Shown here piece by piece: positions 61,201-64,000 of a stretch of 64,000 nucleotides of DNA. Position numbers and translations under genes: made by a program. The stretch is from Girardinichthys multiradiatus (taxonomy: Eukaryota > Chordata > Actinopteri > Cyprinodontiformes > Goodeidae). The stretch is taken from the NCBI RefSeq assembly GCF_021462225.1, contig NC_061811.1, forward strand, positions 7,713,663 through 7,777,662, given 5' to 3'. Every line of letters begins with the position of its first letter. Within the stretch, counting starts at the first letter, position 1. The notes under the pieces are model-generated. The model was given only the letters and a program-made list of their open reading frames with translations. It did no database searches and was not told the DNA's origin.

Positions 61201-63412
61201 CGTAATCACTGATCTGACTGCACGCTTCCAGCCCTCTAATCCATCTTCGTCCGTCACATAGATAAAGTGGGGGAGGCTGTGTCCTCCGGCGCAGACACGG
61301 TCTGATCTGATCAGGAATTACTTCAAGGAAGCAAGACTGAATTTTAGGAGTATTCACAGAGCAAGAGGATTGAAACATGTTGTCTTTTGTGGTTTCAGAT
61401 GGAGTGTGTCATCATTTTAAGTTTGCATCTGGTGCTGTTAAGGCTAGAAGAAGAGAAAACTTGTTTTTGATATACAGTATGAAATATGTTTTTGGTTGTT
61501 TTATTTGTTTTATTATAATTTTATATTTATGGTTTTGTTTACTGCATTATGTCTGACTTTAGGCTTGATTGGACCAATGTCATGACTGAGGCAGCATTCC
61601 TCTCTGAACCTTTCTTGTTGTTGACATTTTGATCTGTCAGTACACAATAAGCACACAATAAGCCTAATATAAAGTTACTTTATTTGATTCAGATGTTATT
61701 AACTCACGTCTTCTGGGTCCAGCTACTACTTGGAACCCAAAGTAACACGTGCAGCAAAGTATTTGCCCCCTTGGAGATTTCTTTTGCTTTTACTTTTTTG
61801 TCACATTTAGATGTTTTAGGTAATCAAACATATTTGGATATTAGACAAAGATAATAAGACAAAATTGCGTTTTAAAAATAAATTTTCCATTTATTGAGGG
61901 TAAAAAAGAAACCAAACTGACCCTAACTGAATAACTGGCTGCTGAACCCTTGGTGGCAGCCGCTCCCATCAAGCATTTGTGGTAAAGAAGAATGAGTCTT
62001 TTACATCACGTGGAGGAATCTATTTTCAGGTTTGAACGGCTTATTTAAGGTGGTGCCACAGCATCTTACAGCATCAGATTTAAGTCTGGATGAGGTGGAC
62101 TGGCGCTTTGGATCATCGTGCTGCTGCGTGAGCTTTAGGTCACGAAGTGAAAGCTGGACATTCTTCAGGATTTTCTGGTAGAGAGCAGAGTTCATCAATT
62201 ATGGCAGCAAAGCAGCCCCAGACCATCACACTACAACCACCTTGTTGAAGCTAGATTTTACAGGAGGCACAGCTTTCAAAAAAGTTCCCTCTTTTGTATC
62301 GTCAGTCCGTAGAATATTTGTGTCGAATGAGTTGTTGATGCCCTCTTGAAGTAAGTTTGGTAGGCCAGCCACTCCTGGGAAGGTACACCACTCTTCCATG
62401 TTTTCTCCATCTGTGGACAGTGGTTCTCACTGTGGTTCACTGGAGTCTTAAAGACTGACATTTCATGCTGGTATACAGGTTCTACTTTAGTAATTTTTTG
62501 ATTCTTCAAGTATGGTGAAAATAAGGTCTGGGTGTGGCTCCTAAAATGGAACATGGCTTTCCAAAAATGTATTTTTTTTATCGGACTTTAACAAGGGAGG
62601 GAAATACATCTTTATCTAGGCCCAGGTTGGTTTGGAGCTCAAAGATTTAAGTTCAACAAAAAAGCCTAAAACAGAAGTATGCACGGGGGCAAATACTTTT
62701 TCACACCAGTGTATCTTTGACAAGTCAAAATGTCCACTGGCAGAAAGGTTTGCTTTACTCATTCCAACCTGAATAGGAGGTTACATTGTATTAAAGGGGA
62801 TGGAGGTTCCTTAGACAAATAAAACATGAGGATTATGATCAAATCATATTTGTGGTAAAGTTTGAATTTCAGGAGAGTTATGTGATAGTTTGTCATGAAC
62901 AGAATGAAGTAAACAAGGAATGGATCCCACCTCAGTCTAAAGCAGAAACGTCTGATGGGCTCTTTTCCTCACGGGCTGTTTTTACTCCACAGAGTCAAGA
63001 CATGCTGAACAACCTCGAGTCAGCATCCATGCGCATCGTCAAGCCTCCTCAGCCTCCCTCCTTCTCCGCTATCCGGACCGGGCCCTCCTCCCAATTTCTT
63101 CAGCAGCAGAGCCAGGTTCAGGCCCTGGCCCCAGCCGCGGCCTGCAGCGACAGTACCCAGGACCCCGGCCCGAGCTACGCCGCCAACCAGGACAGCGTAG
63201 GGGAGCAGCGGATGGCCACCATCCGGGAGGACACCAGCAGCGAGTCTCACCTGGGAGAGGAGGGCCCGTCAGACGGTTTCACAACCGCAGGAGTCTCCTC
63301 GTCGGCTACGAAATCCTCCTACGAGGATCTGACCGAACAGAACCCATCAACCAGGGAGCGGCGGCGCCTGACAAGGCAGGACCGCCTCAACACTAAAGAG
63401 ACAGAGTGCTGA
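34207..63412 (+). CDS. adam17: ADAM metallopeptidase 17 (TACE)
   Basis: Membrane sheddase for TNF-alpha, EGFR ligands and other ectodomains. Nineteen coding exons join in phase to 867 aa (human 824): 34207-34312, 34558-34690, 39608-39741, 39862-39950, 41477-41666, 49065-49195, 49316-49402, 52444-52569, 52751-52895, 53060-53151, 53328-53480, 54862-55061, 55132-55235, 55356-55490, 58227-58357, 58548-58626, 58776-58864, 58982-59041, 62993-63412. Signal peptide 1 to about 20; prodomain with cysteine switch PKVCGY (Cys188); furin site RVKR 222-225. Catalytic domain with [11 protein letters not shown] (zinc His419, 423, 429; Glu420) and Met-turn VMYPIA (Met449). Disintegrin region from about 505, then the membrane-proximal segment. 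Single membrane helix about 686-706, encoded by exon 17. The 159-residue cytoplasmic tail is longer than the human one but ends KETEC likewise. Introns 2, 5, 7 and 18 are large and filled with transposons. Confidence 0.96.
34691..36860. other. adam17 intron 2, first part
   Basis: AT-rich intron DNA with patches (35030-35380 and 36080-36560) of mixed composition that look like old repeats, but no ends or transposase blocks could be assigned. A short (TTA)n-rich stretch lies at 35975-36070. Confidence 0.4.
36866..37234. repeat. AT-rich hAT-like MITE
   Basis: Begins GGGCTGAAGCAATTAATTGG and ends with AATTAATCATTAGTTC-type sequence. The combination GGGCTGAAACGATTAATCGA, AACTGGGGTATACAAACTC and a terminal block of TTAAT repeats is a dispersed teleost element, as I recall. 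Target duplication not resolved. Confidence 0.45.
37235..38765 (-). mobile_element. LINE 3' region with RT C-terminus, minus strand
   Basis: Reading the minus strand from 38750, the frame gives [20 protein letters not shown], then [14 protein letters not shown] and a stop at 38648-38646. This is the LWNxLP...FKxxLKTxLF C-terminus found in L2/CR1/Rex1-like LINE polyproteins. About 1.4 kb of 3' UTR-like repeat follows to TATATAAATAAACTT-type ends; two such ends (37245-37262 and 37782-37800) suggest a nested or duplicated tail. The family is not named with confidence. Confidence 0.65.
40240..40990 (+). mobile_element. Tc1-type transposon fossil in adam17 intron 4
   Basis: The plus strand near 40698-40750 translates to [20 protein letters not shown], the block around the second catalytic Asp of Tc1 transposases. 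The parts before and after are collinear but full of stops. Terminal repeats are not recognisable. Confidence 0.65.
41016..41258 (-). repeat. tRNA-derived SINE with A and B boxes
   Basis: On the minus strand the 5' head reads TGTGGCTCAGTAGGAAGAGT, with A box TGGCTCAGTAGG (41256-41245) and B box GGTTCGATTCC (41218-41208), spaced as in tRNA genes. A tRNA-unrelated body follows, ending in the GCGCTATATAAATTCAGTCC-type tail (plus-strand 41016-41045). This is a pol III SINE, not a tRNA gene: the 3' acceptor half is absent. Confidence 0.75.
42246..42254 (+). repeat. Target-site duplication, left of Rex3 copy 2
   Basis: AGTAAAGCT, repeated exactly at 45449-45457 on the other side of the element. 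Confidence 0.85.
42255..45448 (+). mobile_element. Rex3 non-LTR retrotransposon, copy 2, in adam17 intron 5
   Basis: Nearly collinear and highly similar to copy 1 from its base 15813 on, so copy 2 lacks about 160 bp of the 5' end. A perfect 9-bp duplication (AGTAAAGCT) fixes both borders at 3,194 bp. The endonuclease is better preserved than in copy 1 ([18 protein letters not shown]); the RT box is FADD. Lesions against copy 1: a 1-bp insertion near 43565, Gln-to-TAG at 44107-44109, a 14-bp deletion near 44236 and a 1-bp deletion near 44735. It lies in the same orientation as adam17 and as copy 1. Confidence 0.92.
42545..45435 (+). pseudogene. Rex3 endonuclease/reverse transcriptase frame (copy 2, broken)
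   Basis: Open blocks: up to 43613 (endonuclease and linker), 43555-44109 (start of the RT, ending DW before the TAG), 44072-44740 (central RT with [13 protein letters not shown] and FADDVVLLA) and 44737-45435 (RT thumb and C-terminal domain, ending [12 protein letters not shown]). Two frameshifting indels, one nonsense codon and one small deletion separate them. Confidence 0.85.
45449..45457 (+). repeat. Target-site duplication, right of Rex3 copy 2
   Basis: AGTAAAGCT, identical to 42246-42254. Confidence 0.85.
45595..46975 (-). mobile_element. Tc1-type element with intact transposase, right terminal repeat missing
   Basis: The left end follows TA (45593-45594) and begins CAGTGCCTTGAGAAAGTATT, a typical fish Tc1 terminal repeat. 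Its inverted partner is not found in the 400 bp beyond the transposase start, so the promoter-side end has been lost. It is inserted in adam17 intron 5, antisense to the gene, 138 bp after the Rex3 copy 2 duplication. Confidence 0.85.
45814..46971 (-). CDS. Tc1-type transposase, uninterrupted reading frame
   Basis: DDE transposase of a cut-and-paste DNA transposon, 385 codons with no stop or frameshift. The N-terminal helix-turn-helix region ([20 protein letters not shown]) is followed by a [14 protein letters not shown] stretch with the GRP(R/K)-type hook and a second DNA-binding helix. Catalytic blocks: [13 protein letters not shown] (Asp), [13 protein letters not shown] (Asp) and [11 protein letters not shown] (Glu), with 34 residues between the second Asp and Glu (DD34E). 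The glycine-rich [11 protein letters not shown] block is intact. The first 40 or so residues may be read-through from upstream, since family members usually start shortly before the helix-turn-helix. Mobility of this copy is unlikely because one terminal repeat is missing, but it could act in trans. Confidence 0.85.
   Translation of the reverse strand: MIFLLSKHHTEHYLSSEHKHIRAKLQKISSSQYHQMFTLDRNDVAQNAKTSQSDGCIDTVVEKFKAGFGYKKISQALNIPRSTVQAIILKWKEYQTTANLPRPGRPSKLSSRTRRRLIRNAAKRPMIILDELQRSTAEVGESVHRTTISRTLHKSGLYGRVARRKPFLKDIHKKSHLKFATSHLGDTPNMWKKVLWSDETKIELFGHNAKRYVLCKSNTAHHPEHTIPTVKHGGGSIMVWACFSSAGTGKMVKIDGKMDGAKYRTILEENLLESARDLRLGRRFIFQQDNDPKHKAKSTMEWFTNKRIQVLEWPSQSPDLNRIENLWKKLKTAVHERSPSNLTELQLFCKEEWAKISASRCAKLIETNPKRLAAVIAGKGGATKY
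47618..48919 (-). mobile_element. Degenerate Tc1-type transposon in adam17 intron 5
   Basis: Antisense Tc1 element: the block ttgctgcagttacagctgctag to gggtcgttgtcctgctggaa to ttccatgttaagatgatgaa is collinear with the antisense of the intact transposase at 45814-46971. The right end reads TGAATACTTTAGCAAAGCACAG before TA (48920-48921). The frame is broken many times. It is the same family as the element beginning at 63622. Confidence 0.75.
49403..52443. other. adam17 intron 7
   Basis: A 3-kb AT-rich intron with an (AAAT)n-rich low-complexity region at 50263-50560. No coding sequence or assignable transposon seen. Short frames at 51417-51987 have no recognisable family. Confidence 0.5.
50263..50560. 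repeat. (AAAT)n low-complexity tract
   Basis: Many AAATAAAT units on the plus strand, changing to the complementary ATTTATTT orientation after about 50450, so the two halves are loosely inverted. Confidence 0.7.
53500..54043 (+). mobile_element. Tc1-type transposon remnant in adam17 intron 11
   Basis: The left end resembles TAGACCATAACAAAGTACAG. The middle (53615-53760) retains AGGATAATGACCCCAAACAT and TTGGCCCAGTCAGTCTAAAC, the QDNDPKH and WPSQSPNLN blocks of the transposase. The right end is GTACAAATACTTCTACAAGC before TA at 54044-54045. No frame survives. Confidence 0.65.
55738..57196 (-). mobile_element. Complete Tc1-type transposon, dead transposase, adam17 intron 14
   Basis: A 1,459-bp element between TA dinucleotides (55736-55737 and 57197-57198). 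The inverted repeats begin CAACCCCTGGCAAAAATGAT and are identical over 27 bp. The minus-strand transposase is decayed; a block near 56220-56080 reads [17 protein letters not shown], then a TGA, then [16 protein letters not shown], with DD34E spacing. Confidence 0.88.
57197..58226. other. Rest of adam17 intron 14
   Basis: AT-rich intron sequence with no recognised element or exon until the acceptor TTTCTTACAG before 58227. Confidence 0.45.
59042..61744. other. adam17 intron 18, first part
   Basis: Intron DNA with some frames (59589-59930 plus, 60989-61378 minus) that show no family motif. Parts at 60340-60640 look like an old repeat but could not be assigned. Confidence 0.4.
61745..62711 (-). 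mobile_element. Tc1-type non-autonomous element in adam17 intron 18
   Basis: Flanked by TA at 61743-61744 and 62712-62713. The left end (CACGTGCAGCAAAGTATTTG) and right end (GCAAATACTTTTTCACACCAG) are imperfect inverted repeats of the AAGTATTTGCCCC type. The inside keeps antisense transposase scraps (for example cttttgtatcgtcagtccgtagaa) but no frame. Same terminal type as the remnant at 7130-7518. Confidence 0.75.
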
Positions 63413-63621
63413 GAAAACGGAGGTGCCACTCTCACGCTTAAAAAAAGCATCCATCTTAATTTAGAGAACATTGAAAAACATCGGTTGTTCAACAAGTAGA
63501 ACCGGAATCATGTAGGTTAGATTTGTTAAATTGAACCACATCTTTACAGAACTGGGTCTTTATTTTGTGCCTTTTAAAGATCTGTTGTATGTTGAGGGTT
63601 TCAGGAATACAATTGGACACG
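63413..63621 (+). other. adam17 3' UTR start
   Basis: Sequence following the adam17 TGA. No canonical AATAAA is seen before the Tc1 element that begins at about 63622, so the transcript may run into or past that element. Confidence 0.5.
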
Positions 63622-64000
63622 CACTGTCCCATGCAAAAGTATTCACACTTAATCTTTTTCATTTTGTCCCATCAACACCACAAACTTCAATGTGTTGTAC
63701 TGGGATTTACACCAAATGGTGCCTCATTGTGAAGTTTTCGACTGTTTTATCAATATAAATATAAAAATGTGTGGTATGCATTTGTGTTCAGCCCAAAGTG
63801 AAATCTAATGCACATAATTGATAACTTTGAATGAGCTGCAGTGGTTCACTGCTCAGGTGGTAGAATCTCTCCACAAATCTGACCTTTTACGGAAGAGTGG
63901 CCAGAAGAAAGCCAATGTAGAAAGAAAGATATAAGAAGTCCTGTTTGGAGTTTGTTGCAAGCCATGTAGGAGACACATCAGACATGTGGTAGAAGGCGCT
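63622..64000 (+). mobile_element. Tc1-type transposon, 5' part, cut by the window end
   Basis: Starts CACTGTCCCATGCAAAAGTATTCACACTT, the inverse of the right end of the 47618-48919 element. From 63880 on, the sense strand carries the GRVARRKPM...KSCLEFAASHVGDTSDMWKK region in several frames. It inserts about 210 bp after the adam17 stop codon. Confidence 0.75.

Noticed and set aside
60989..61378. 129-aa minus-strand frame in adam17 intron 18
   Set aside because: No recognised domain and no convincing splice or promoter context; likely a chance frame.
1..64000. CRISPR array, operon or phage-like system
   Set aside because: The window is vertebrate nuclear DNA; no regularly spaced direct repeats with spacers or prokaryotic gene clusters are present.

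Overview
This is vertebrate nuclear DNA, almost certainly from a ray-finned (teleost) fish. Four multi-exon vertebrate genes with GT-AG introns can be rebuilt, plus the 3' end of a fifth. Both known Rex3 PCR primer sites sit in two non-LTR retrotransposon copies, and Tc1-type transposons occur in almost every non-coding stretch. No bacterial features are present and no wholly new system was found; the interest lies in gene structure, synteny and transposon biology.

Layout. 1-607 (+): last two visible coding exons of a KLF11-type zinc-finger repressor. 5178-8165 (+): dnaaf2 (kintoun), two coding exons, with a ciliary RFX X-box upstream of its start. 10667-14680 (-): lrr1, five exons, 421 aa, tail-to-tail with dnaaf2. 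15120-19018: an L2/CR1-like LINE tail (-) followed by Rex3 copy 1 (+). 19020-22540: AT-rich DNA with microsatellites and a 1.6-kb non-autonomous hAT with an 8-bp target duplication. 22820-31490 (+): ywhaq-type 14-3-3 gene, five coding exons, 249 aa. 31800-33069: complete but inactive Tc1/mariner element with DD36E spacing. 34207-63412 (+): adam17, all 19 coding exons, 867 aa. Its large introns hold a LINE tail, a tRNA-derived SINE, Rex3 copy 2 with a perfect 9-bp target duplication, an intact Tc1-type transposase reading frame and several dead Tc1 elements. 63622-64000: start of another Tc1-type element cut by the window edge.

The order klf11 / ywhaq / adam17 matches human 2p25, as I recall it, while dnaaf2 / lrr1 are neighbours on human 14q21, so the window joins two human synteny blocks. 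The genes do not form a pathway: klf11 is a transcription factor, dnaaf2 assembles axonemal dynein in the cytoplasm, lrr1 is a CUL2 ubiquitin-ligase receptor, ywhaq is a phosphoprotein adaptor and adam17 is the TNF-alpha / EGFR-ligand sheddase.

Exon boundaries were placed by reading splice signals and checking that phases join. For lrr1, ywhaq and adam17 all phases close without an internal stop. Family names of the older repeats are less certain than the coding calls.
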